Shown: positions 1 to 5,379, counted from the first letter of the stretch. The stretch: 5,457 nucleotides of DNA from Deltaproteobacteria bacterium (GCA_003647375.1 QMMS01000318.1:1-5457); one strand, 5' to 3'. The notes: generated by a model not told the origin, from the sequence alone. Program-made: numbers and translations.

Positions 1-137
1 CGCTGATCATCACTGATATTTTTTCTTTTATTATCATATACAAATCTTTTAAATTCAGGTTTTCTGCCGCCAAGCTCATTATAAACTTCATAAAAACTTC
101 TAAGTATAATATCTGTAATTTCTTTGTGTTTAAACAT
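1..137 (-). CDS. Partial small ORF, GxxExxY-family-like N-terminus (runs off left edge)
   Basis: An open frame begins at ATG (positions 137-135 on the minus strand) and stays open for 45 codons to the window edge, so only the N-terminal part is seen. The peptide begins MFKHKEITDIILRSFYEVYN and continues ELGGRKPEFKRFVYDN. The 'ITxxIIxxFYEVYNELG' opening is typical of GxxExxY proteins, small proteins of the PD-(D/E)XK-like group with no settled function. The G-x-x-E-x-x-Y signature that normally follows ELG is not cleanly present (GRKPEFKRFVY instead), so the copy may be divergent or decayed. No Shine-Dalgarno is visible, and the region before the ATG is a dispersed-repeat sequence that often accompanies these genes. 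Family placement is from memory of the sequence pattern. It lies 94 bases beyond the bamC stop on the same strand but is unlikely to share that pathway. It could also be a pseudogene. Confidence 0.5.
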   Translation of the reverse strand, partial: MFKHKEITDIILRSFYEVYNELGGRKPEFKRFVYDNKRKNISDDQ

Positions 138-175
138 AGCTGCGTTTATCTGTGTGAATCTGTGGCTGAATAGTT
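138..175. repeat. Dispersed-repeat fragment ('atctgtgtgaatctgtggct' type)
   Basis: The plus strand reads gcgtttatctgtgtgaatct followed by gtggctgaata. This tandem-like 'atctgtg(t/g)' wording matches, from memory, a low-complexity repeat scattered through many environmental bacterial genomes and often found next to GxxExxY genes. Here it directly abuts the start of the partial GxxExxY-like ORF. Copy number cannot be judged from one window. Confidence 0.45.
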
Positions 176-212
176 ACGTCACAACAAGCATAAAACGTAC
201 AGTGAATGAACC

Positions 213-231
213 AAATCTGGCCGGTAGATTT
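213..231 (-). terminator. Weak hairpin just after bamC
   Basis: AAATCT (213-218) and AGATTT (226-231) form a 6-bp stem with a 7-base loop, immediately after the bamC stop codon. No U-run follows on the minus strand, so it is not a classical intrinsic terminator. It could stabilise an mRNA 3' end or be chance. No better terminator was found between bamC and the left-hand ORF. Confidence 0.2.
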
Positions 232-753
232 CTATTCCTTCTCGGACATCCGGGATACGGCATCCATTATCTTGTCCATACCATATTTGTTTGCCAGCGA
301 TTCCAACCCGATCTCCAGTTCCTCTTGTTCCACCTCTTCTTGGACTTCCTCTTCCCTTTCTTCAAAAATCAGGGCGTCCGCCAGACACCACTTGACACAC
401 ATGGGCTCTTCTTCGCCTTCACACATATCGCATTTTAACGGAAGACCGGAATCGGGTTCTTTAAACAAGTCCCTGGATGGGCAGGAAGCCCGGCAGAAAG
501 CGCACTCGTCGTATTCCTTTCCATCGATCGTATATTTATCTCTGCCGGCACATTCGGCCGGCGTGTACTCACCCGCATACACAGGCACATATATATCGGT
601 GAGTGGTTCACGGATCACACGAATACGAGACCTCTCCGGATTGTTGCTACTATATTTTGGGGCAGCGTGAAAGGCGGAACAGATAACCTCACATGCCCTG
701 CAACCATTGCATTTATCGACATCAACTCTTATCGTTTTAATTGTTTTCTTCAT
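232..753 (-). CDS. bamC: Benzoyl-CoA reductase (class II) iron-sulfur subunit BamC
   Basis: This 173-residue ferredoxin-like electron-transfer subunit passes electrons to the BamB active site in the cytoplasm. Twelve cysteines are visible, enough for three [4Fe-4S] clusters: C15-x2-C18-x2-C21-x3-C25; C68 with C84-x2-C87-x3-C91 (followed by Pro); and C108-x2-C111-x7-C119-x3-C123. By analogy with bacterial ferredoxins and DmsB-like subunits, C15/18/21 probably pair with C123, and C108/111/119 with C25. That leaves C68/84/87/91 for the third cluster, an inferred assignment. Three clusters fits the known BamBC architecture. Residues about 130-150 form a Glu-rich, probably helical or coiled segment, and the tail is short and charged. 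The ATG at 753 lies inside the last codons of bamB (17-base overlap), with a GAGGGGG Shine-Dalgarno about 12 bases upstream, so the pair is probably translationally coupled. A generic 4Fe-4S protein is the alternative, but the position directly after bamB makes BamC much more likely. Confidence 0.9.
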   Translation of the reverse strand: MKKTIKTIRVDVDKCNGCRACEVICSAFHAAPKYSSNNPERSRIRVIREPLTDIYVPVYAGEYTPAECAGRDKYTIDGKEYDECAFCRASCPSRDLFKEPDSGLPLKCDMCEGEEEPMCVKWCLADALIFEEREEEVQEEVEQEELEIGLESLANKYGMDKIMDAVSRMSEKE

Positions 754-2707
754 CCGCCAAGATCCCCCTCTTTACAAAATCTTCACTCACGTAATCCAAA
801 CCCAATTCATGTAAGGACGCTTTGGTAGGAATTCCTTCAAGATTCCACCCTTTGTATTGATAATACGTATCCAGGAGCTCTTTTTCGAGTTCGGGAAGTC
901 TTTTCTTCCAATGATCTTCGGGTGGCTTCTCATCTTTTCTGCGCATGCCTCTTCGGATATTAATAGCCCTGACTAAGGTGCGGTATCGCTTGGCTGCTTG
1001 CGTCAGCTTGTCTTCATCCATATCCATCCCGGCACCGGCTGAGATAAATTTCGGGTAATTATGTATATGATAGGGAGGTTTCAGATGAAATGATGACAAA
1101 CCAGCGCACATGCCGAGGGCATCATCGATGTAGTGCATCCTCTCCATCCAGTCGACAATGTCACACGTCATTTCAACCGTTGGATAATATGGCATCGAGT
1201 TTTCCCCCCGTGGTTCCCAGTCCAGGAAATACTGCTTGAATTTGTCGTCAGGAACCTGGAACCAATCCTTTACAAACTTTTCTCTGTGCTCTCTTTTCGG
1301 AAAAGGTCCCTGGGGGAACTGCCCTTCAATCTGGGTAATATTGATTTTTTCTCCGGTACAATACATCAGGAAATAGATAGGATTCAGCATGCCTAACTTG
1401 AGAGGCAGCTGCTCATGCTTTTTGATATTGTTATGCGCGTATGCTTCAGCGCCATTGCCGATTTCTTTGGCAGCCCAATACGTGCCATTGGCTAAAACAT
1501 CACCGATCCCTTCCCGACGCACAATTTTGTCAAGTAACCAGTAAAATCTCTCCTCGTTATCGGGCGGCATTCCTTCCAGGTCATTATCAGTCAAGATACC
1601 CGCTTCATAAAGTTCCAGGGCGAATGCCATCACTTGCGGTGCCGAGTATCCATCCACGCCATACTCTGTAGCACGTTGGGCAATTGACAAACCAAAATCC
1701 AGGTTTGACATGGCCGCCATGGTGTAGGTCAATTTTGTGAAGCATTTCATCATGTAAGTTGGAAGCCCCGGCATGGAAAGTGTTGCCCCGCATTTCATCG
1801 GACAGTTATAGCAGCTTATCAGCCGCGTCCGCGCATTATCCAAGGTATCCTTCCATTCTTTTGCGATGTCATCGTTCCAATAACCTTTTCTGCGAACACG
1901 GGAATTTCCCCAGGAGAAATTTTCGGTGTGCCACTTCTCATCATGGATCGCCATCTCTTGCGGTGATCCAAGTACGGATAAAATGGGTATTACGCCGGGA
2001 ATTGGATTTTTTTCTCGGAATTTTATATATTCCAACACTTCGTTGCAAAGCTCCAGATATTCAGCTGGTTGGGCAACGTTAATGTCCTTTGTTCCGCGAA
2101 CAACAACCGCTTTTACCCCCTTGTCTCCCATTACAGCCCCAATTCCGCCGCGGCTGGCACTGGAACGCCCCTGCTCGATGGAAGCAAAATAGACCTTGTT
2201 CTCACCGGCCAGACCAATAGCCGCCACCTGTGCTTTGGGCTCTTTCAACTCCTGCCGAATGAGCTCAGCCGTTTCATTAGACCCTTTGCCCTGCAAATGA
2301 GAGGCGTCACGTATTTCTACTTTGTCATTATGTATCCACAAATAGACCAGATCAGGGGACTTTCCACGAAGGATCACTTTGTCATACCCGGCATATTTCA
2401 ATTCGGGTGCCCAAAACCCGCCCATCATTGAAAAGGCCATCAGCCTGGTCTGGGGAGAAATGGTCGTAACAATGGTACGATTACAACCGGTAGCGGGTGT
2501 GCCGCATAGTAATCCTGCAGCAAATATAAGTAGATTGTCAGGGGAAAAAGGTTCCACTTCGGGAGGAACCCTGTCCCATAATATCTTGGCACTCGTACCC
2601 AGACCTCCCAGGTAAAGCTCGGTGTCTTTCGGGTCCGTTGGGACCCTCTCAATGTTTCCCCGGGTTAGATCAACTTCTAGATTAAACCCTGTCTCTGCGT
2701 ACCTCAT
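737..2707 (-). CDS. bamB: Benzoyl-CoA reductase (class II) tungsten-pterin catalytic subunit BamB
   Basis: This 656-residue aldehyde:ferredoxin oxidoreductase (AOR)-superfamily protein matches the usual BamB length. BamB reduces benzoyl-CoA to cyclohexa-1,5-diene-1-carboxyl-CoA without ATP, using a tungsten bis-pterin site in the cytoplasm. The AOR N-terminal pterin domain spans about 1-210 (LYLGGLGT at 31-38, GGFWAPELKYAGYDK at 96-110, SRGGIGAVMG at 185-194), and the helical C-terminal domains follow. The Fe-S ligands are C299-x2-C302-x3-C306 (CYNCPMKC) with the distal C534 in DDALGMC (528-534). E251, H255, H260 and C322 fall where the Geobacter metallireducens enzyme, as I remember it, has active-site residues; C322 is the tungsten ligand there and H260 a proton donor. 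The whole chain resembles BamB as I recall it far more closely than generic AORs. The ATG at 2707 has an AGAAGGGG Shine-Dalgarno (complement of about 2714-2721) with 6-7 bases of spacing. It is the first gene of the pair. No signal peptide or membrane segment is seen, and no frameshift or missing residue. Confidence 0.94.
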   Translation of the reverse strand: MRYAETGFNLEVDLTRGNIERVPTDPKDTELYLGGLGTSAKILWDRVPPEVEPFSPDNLLIFAAGLLCGTPATGCNRTIVTTISPQTRLMAFSMMGGFWAPELKYAGYDKVILRGKSPDLVYLWIHNDKVEIRDASHLQGKGSNETAELIRQELKEPKAQVAAIGLAGENKVYFASIEQGRSSASRGGIGAVMGDKGVKAVVVRGTKDINVAQPAEYLELCNEVLEYIKFREKNPIPGVIPILSVLGSPQEMAIHDEKWHTENFSWGNSRVRRKGYWNDDIAKEWKDTLDNARTRLISCYNCPMKCGATLSMPGLPTYMMKCFTKLTYTMAAMSNLDFGLSIAQRATEYGVDGYSAPQVMAFALELYEAGILTDNDLEGMPPDNEERFYWLLDKIVRREGIGDVLANGTYWAAKEIGNGAEAYAHNNIKKHEQLPLKLGMLNPIYFLMYCTGEKINITQIEGQFPQGPFPKREHREKFVKDWFQVPDDKFKQYFLDWEPRGENSMPYYPTVEMTCDIVDWMERMHYIDDALGMCAGLSSFHLKPPYHIHNYPKFISAGAGMDMDEDKLTQAAKRYRTLVRAINIRRGMRRKDEKPPEDHWKKRLPELEKELLDTYYQYKGWNLEGIPTKASLHELGLDYVSEDFVKRGILADEENN

Positions 2708-2898
2708 TTTTTTCCCCTTCTAAATTAGCTGGACCCGTAACATCTTTTTTGATTGACTATGATATATCCTTTTGAAAAAAATATGGATTCTCCTCGGTTG
2801 AGGGACTTATTCGGAACATATTTATGACAACCCCTTTAATACCGAATCAAAAATCATCTATAGGTGGTTATTAACCTGGCGATAAAATAGCTAACTCC
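2708..2898 (-). promoter_or_regulatory. bamB leader region, no clear promoter
   Basis: This 191-base AT-rich stretch must hold the bamB promoter if transcription starts locally, because no gene lies upstream on this strand within the window. The only site that can be defended is the bamB ribosome binding site (AGAAGGGG, minus strand, about 2714-2721). A loose sigma-70-like pairing on the minus strand (TTGATT, 17 bases, TCATAA) is too poor to call. The inverted words ATTCGG (from 2809) and CCGAAT (from about 2842), and GGTTG and CAACC nearby, could form an operator or a hairpin, but they are short. No sigma-54 GG-N10-GC element was recognised. Confidence 0.25.
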
Positions 2899-2960
2899 GT
2901 CATGCCGGACTTGATCCGGCATCCAGTGTTCTTCTGGATTCCCGCCTTCGCGGGAATGAC
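2899..2960. repeat. 62-base cloverleaf-forming intergenic repeat
   Basis: Outer arms GTCAT (2899-2903) and ATGAC (2956-2960) enclose three hairpins. The first is GCCGGA (2904-2909) with TCCGGC (2915-2920). The second is ATCCAG (2921-2926) with CTGGAT (2934-2939). The third is TTCCCGC (2939-2945) with GCGGGAA (2950-2956) around a CTTC loop. Neighbouring arms share an end base, so the whole unit could fold as a four-way cruciform in DNA or as a tRNA-like cloverleaf in RNA. The wording ('catgccggacttgatccggc' and 'ttcccgccttcgcgggaatg') matches, from memory, a widely scattered REP-like repeat in proteobacterial and related genomes. It is near-symmetric and has no U-run, so it is not a simple terminator. 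Confidence 0.8.
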
Positions 2961-3198
2961 AATTTTCGGGTATTTATTCGCCGGAGTAATAAGAATAAAT
3001 TATCAACGATAGTCGGAATAATGTGGTTACTAAATAGCTACATCGTATCTACATGTCAAGATTAAAGTGGACTTTCGTAAAAAGGCGTTGCTTATTTTAA
3101 AAGATCGAATTGTTTTTAAGAAAACAAATATATATCGCCAAAGAGGGTTCCCATATGATAACGTTTATTTTTCTTTGCTCTAATGGTTTAAGAATCAT
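2961..3198. other. AT-rich intergenic stretch, no recognisable gene
   Basis: This stretch is AT-rich with frequent stops in most frames. The one open frame starting in it (from 3110, plus) has no good ribosome binding site at its start, shows no recognisable protein pattern, and runs on through the palindromic repeat block, so it is not called. No tRNA, riboswitch or terminator was recognised. It may be upstream regulatory DNA for the diverging bam and metallophosphoesterase units or decayed sequence. Confidence 0.5.
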
Positions 3199-3226
3199 TT
3201 GTGTTCAAACGTTGACCAGGTGTAAT
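3199..3226 (+). promoter_or_regulatory. Possible weak sigma-70 promoter for the metallophosphoesterase unit
   Basis: TTGTGT (3199-3204) and TGTAAT (3221-3226) are separated by 16 bases. The -10 box matches the TATAAT consensus at 5 of 6 positions and the -35 at only 3 of 6. If used, the transcript would start near 3233 and carry the palindromic block 3240-3436 in a leader of about 210 bases. This is a sequence-only guess. Confidence 0.2.
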
Positions 3227-3239
3227 ATTGTTCGCCGGG

Positions 3240-3273
3240 AATGGAACCCCACGGGTAAACCCGTGGTCCCATT
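3240..3273. repeat. Left palindrome of the repeat block
   Basis: CCACGGGT (3249-3256) and ACCCGTGG (3259-3266) form an 8-bp palindrome around AA. It is extended by AATGG (3240-3244) pairing with CCATT (3269-3273) across an unequal internal loop. The core is nearly identical to the palindrome at 3399-3416, so the two are copies of one repeat type bounding a 132-base spacer. Confidence 0.75.
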
Positions 3274-3398
3274 AAAATACCCGTCTTCGGCTTCCGTCTT
3301 CGCTCTGCGAGCTACGCCGCGACAAGACGCCGCGGTTATCCGCCTTGCCTTAGGGGTGACATCGCGCCGTAGCAATTAACCTTTGCTTTTGCATTCCT
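3274..3398. repeat. GC-rich spacer of the repeat block
   Basis: This segment is clearly more GC-rich than its surroundings and is full of short inverted words, for example gtcttcggcttcc, gtcttcgctctgcg and acgccgcgacaagacgccgc. From memory, similar wording ('ctctgcgagctacgccgcgac') recurs as intergenic repeat filler in related genomes. It contains TTATCCGCCTT (3336-3346), the exact inverse of AAGGCGGATAA (3426-3436). It encodes no recognisable protein. Confidence 0.5.
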
Positions 3399-3416
3399 CC
3401 ACGGGCAAGCCCGTGG
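3399..3416. repeat. Right palindrome of the repeat block
   Basis: CCACGGGC (3399-3406) and GCCCGTGG (3409-3416) form a perfect 8-bp palindrome around AA, flanked by GCATTCCT and TATTCTGC. It has the same core as 3249-3266, differing only by a compensated T/A to C/G change at the loop-closing pair. That preserved pairing suggests the hairpin itself matters or that the repeat family is maintained. It ends 26 bases before the metallophosphoesterase start codon. Confidence 0.75.
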
Positions 3417-3442
3417 TATTCTGCAAAGGCGGATAATGATGT

Positions 3443-4039
3443 ATGAAAATCTTAACTGTTTCAGATCGTGTTGAACCGATTCTCAATGATTCGTTTGATG
3501 CGAGCCGTTTTTCCGGGATCGATCTGATCGTTTCCTGTGGAGACCTTCCACCCGAATACTTGACGGTTATTACCACCCGACTTCAGGCGCCGCTCTTTTT
3601 CGTAAAAGGCAACCACGATATCCGTTACGATCTCAAGCCACCCGACGGATGCGTTAACATTCATGGAAAACTGGTTCAATTTCAGGGTTTTAAAATCCTG
3701 GGGCTTGAAGGGTCCCGATGGTACAACGGTGGCCCCAATCAATACACCGAGCGGCAAATGCGTCGGATCATTCGTAGTCTAAAGATAGGCCTCTGGTGGA
3801 AAGGTGGTATTGATGTGGTTATTTCACACGCCTCGCCAAGACATGTCCACGACGCAGAAGATCGCTGTCACAAGGGGTTTAAAAGTTTTCACTGGCTCAT
3901 CACCCGCTATGCTCCCAAATATTTTATCCATGGCCATATTCATGCACAATTTGACAATTTTTCAGACAGAGTGACAAACCTGGACAACACAAAGGTCGTT
4001 AACAGCTATGGCTATACGATTCTTGAAATCAATATTTAG
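3443..4039 (+). CDS. Calcineurin-like metallophosphoesterase, small single-domain
   Basis: This 198-residue cytoplasmic protein spans a complete calcineurin-like phosphoesterase fold, a family that hydrolyses phosphomonoesters or phosphodiesters with two metal ions. The visible motifs are D8 in VSD, G33-D34 (CGDLPPEYL), G56-N57-H58-D59 (KGNHD), S128-H129 (ISHA) and G164-H165-I166-H167 (HGHIH). Motif I is unusual: the expected D-x-H reads D8-R-V10, so one metal-binding histidine is absent. I recall a subfamily with this 'VSD-x-V' opening, so this is probably a family trait and not damage. The ATG at 3443 has only a distant AAAGG (3425-3429, about 13 bases), which lies at the edge of the palindromic block. 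The next gene overlaps its 3' end by 32 bases. The substrate cannot be told from sequence; a nucleotide, nucleic acid or phosphoprotein are all possible. Confidence 0.85.
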   Translation: MKILTVSDRVEPILNDSFDASRFSGIDLIVSCGDLPPEYLTVITTRLQAPLFFVKGNHDIRYDLKPPDGCVNIHGKLVQFQGFKILGLEGSRWYNGGPNQYTERQMRRIIRSLKIGLWWKGGIDVVISHASPRHVHDAEDRCHKGFKSFHWLITRYAPKYFIHGHIHAQFDNFSDRVTNLDNTKVVNSYGYTILEINI

Positions 4040-5108
4040 AAAGAAACGCTCTCCGGATAAATCAGGTCGTCTTTCGACAGCAAAGCCGGAAGATACCAAG
4101 AGTTTCAAAGAAAGCCAGATCAAGGAGGGCGCCTTTGACACGGTCAATCGTGGCAGCTTTTCTGTTCCACTAAAACAGATTACGGGCAGCGTTGGACGCT
4201 ATCATGACTTCGACAACCGCTTTCGGATCAAAAAGAATATTCCATCAGAGCGACTTGAAAATATCAAGGCCACCATGCGAACCGGGAAGCGGCTACCACC
4301 GGTCAAACTCTATCAGATCAAGGATGAGTTTTACGTCCTGGACGGCAACCACCGTGTTTCAGCGGCCAACGAATTCGGTCACGACACGATTCCGGCAGAT
4401 ATTGTCGAGTTTATTCCGTCCAAAAACACATTCGAAAACATCCTTTATCGGCAACAATCACTTTTCCTTGAGAATACAGGCCTGCCACGAGCAATCGAGT
4501 TAACGGAATTAGGCCAATATGACTATCTGGGCAAACAAATCAAGAAACACCAGGATTATCTCTGGCGAATCACAGGCAGTAAAGTTTCCACGAAAGACTC
4601 GGCACAAGATTGGTACAAAACTATTTACAGCCCACTCATCGCCATTATAGAGAAAGGGCAGCTCATTCGACACTTTCGAAATCGAACCGTGTCAGACCTG
4701 TATGCCTATATCTCTTTTCATCAATGGGAAAAAAACCGAAAGCGCAAATACGGTATCGGGATCGACAAACTAATCCCCAAGGACATGGAGGCGTTTAGAA
4801 ATAAAATGGCAAACATGAAAGAGCGTGAGTACCCAGACATGAAACGCGATATCATCGCCTTTGTATTGATCATTGTCAAAGCAAAAAGCGAATATCGTAT
4901 CATGGACAAATTATTTGTTCACGACGAGGTAAAAGAGCTTCACGGGGTTCATGGGGATGTGGACATCATCGCTAAAATTATTCTGACAAGGGACTTGCTC
5001 TCATCTGATGCCGAGATTATCGGGCAGTTCGTTCATGATAACATCAGAGGCATCTCCGGTGTGAGCAGTACCCAGACACTGATTCCGGGATATTCGAAGA
5101 TTAAATAA
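4008..5108 (+). CDS. ParB/Srx-like domain protein with C-terminal Lrp/AsnC-type (RAM) domain
   Basis: This 366-residue protein of unknown function starts inside the end of the metallophosphoesterase gene (32-base overlap, other frame). AAAGG at 3991-3995 is a possible ribosome site, and no other in-frame ATG occurs before codon 90. Residues 1-20 are strongly basic (FLKSIFRKKR). Residues about 48-135 look like a ParB N-terminal/Srx-type domain: VPLKQI at 53-58, GRYHDFDNRF at 63-72, and the hallmark D112-G-N-H115-R116 in VLDGNHRVSAA, close to the ParB/sulfiredoxin 'DGxHR' motif. Residues 140-280 form a mostly helical middle part I do not recognise. Residues about 281-360 resemble the Lrp/AsnC ligand-binding (RAM) domain: IIAFVLIIVKA, then GVHGDVDIIAKI, then GISGVSSTQTLI. 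No helix-turn-helix, ParB DNA-binding domain or transmembrane segment is seen. ParB-fold proteins bind CTP or ATP, and some (SbnI, SerK) are free-serine kinases; RAM domains bind amino acids. A small-molecule-responsive enzyme or regulator acting with the phosphoesterase is an inference. Confidence 0.75.
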   Translation: MAIRFLKSIFRKKRSPDKSGRLSTAKPEDTKSFKESQIKEGAFDTVNRGSFSVPLKQITGSVGRYHDFDNRFRIKKNIPSERLENIKATMRTGKRLPPVKLYQIKDEFYVLDGNHRVSAANEFGHDTIPADIVEFIPSKNTFENILYRQQSLFLENTGLPRAIELTELGQYDYLGKQIKKHQDYLWRITGSKVSTKDSAQDWYKTIYSPLIAIIEKGQLIRHFRNRTVSDLYAYISFHQWEKNRKRKYGIGIDKLIPKDMEAFRNKMANMKEREYPDMKRDIIAFVLIIVKAKSEYRIMDKLFVHDEVKELHGVHGDVDIIAKIILTRDLLSSDAEIIGQFVHDNIRGISGVSSTQTLIPGYSKIK

Positions 5109-5146
5109 ATTCATGGTAGATGATAAGCTCTGATAGGGGCTAATAT

Positions 5147-5226
5147 CTCTCACAGAGAGCGCAGAGCCCCAGAGATATATTTACGCTCTGCGCTCTCTGC
5201 GAGCTCGAGCGTAAGCGGGCGAGAAA
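5147..5226. repeat. Intergenic repeat with long inverted arms
   Basis: CTCACAGAGAGCGCAGAGC (5149-5167) and GCTCTGCGCTCTCTGCGAG (5185-5203) are inverted copies of 19 bases with one mismatch around a 17-base loop. The continuation gagctcgagcgtaagcgggc (5201-5220) matches, from memory, the tail of a dispersed 'ctctgcgctctctgcg' repeat. No U-run follows on either strand, so it is not a canonical terminator, though it would form a stable hairpin in the ParB-RAM transcript. Confidence 0.7.
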
Positions 5227-5254
5227 AAGAAAATCCATAAGCTATCAGCAAAGC

Positions 5255-5286
5255 AAAAAAGGGGTCAGCTTGCAAAGCGTAACCCC
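5255..5286 (-). terminator. Rho-independent terminator of the tRNA unit
   Basis: Read on the minus strand, GGGGTTACGC and GCTGACCCC form a stem (one G-U pair, one bulged C) around TTTGCAA, followed directly by six U residues (A-run at 5255-5260 on plus). It lies 11 bases past the encoded CCA of tRNA-Cys, where a tRNA terminator is expected. On the plus strand the same stem is followed by TTGTTTATAA, so it may weakly stop the converging ParB-RAM transcript as well. Confidence 0.75.
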
Positions 5287-5297
5287 TTGTTTATAAC

Positions 5298-5372
5298 TGG
5301 AGGCGGCAACCAGATTCGAACTGGTGAATAGCGGTTTTGCAGACCGCTGCCTTACCACTTGGCTATGCCGCC
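5298..5372 (-). tRNA. tRNA-Cys (GCA)
   Basis: The minus strand folds as a complete cloverleaf. The acceptor GGCGGCA pairs with TGCCGCC. The D-stem is GCC with GGC. The anticodon stem GCGGT/ACCGC carries loop CTGCAAA with anticodon GCA (5340-5338). The T-arm is ACCAG-TTCGAAT-CTGGT. The discriminator base is U, as expected for cysteine tRNA, and CCA is encoded at 5300-5298. It is the second gene of the tRNA pair and is followed by the terminator at 5255-5286. Confidence 0.97.
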
Positions 5373-5379
5373 AAAAAAA

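Noticed and set aside
124..438. 104-codon plus-strand open frame starting in the repeat
   Set aside because: It begins with the translated dispersed repeat and continues antisense to bamC, with no domain pattern or ribosome site.
206..670. 154-codon plus-strand open frame
   Set aside because: It lies wholly opposite bamC, is Ser-rich and low in recognisable pattern, and bamC on the other strand has clear cysteine motifs.
3110..3379. 89-codon plus-strand open frame, including an internal ATG near 3154 with AGAGGG upstream
   Set aside because: It reads straight through the left palindrome and the GC-rich repeat spacer, so the C-terminal half is translated repeat. The start has no support.
3240..3436. 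CRISPR-like arrangement (two similar palindromic units around a spacer)
   Set aside because: There are only two units, the 132-base spacer is too long, and no cas genes or further repeats are present.
3376..3576. 66-codon minus-strand open frame crossing the phosphoesterase start
   Set aside because: It is antisense to the conserved N-terminus of the metallophosphoesterase and includes the right palindrome; no protein-like pattern.
5130..5248. CTGATAG (5130-5136) and CTATCAG (5242-5248) as ends of a mobile element around the inverted repeat
   Set aside because: Seven bases is within chance expectation, and no target duplication or transposase is visible.
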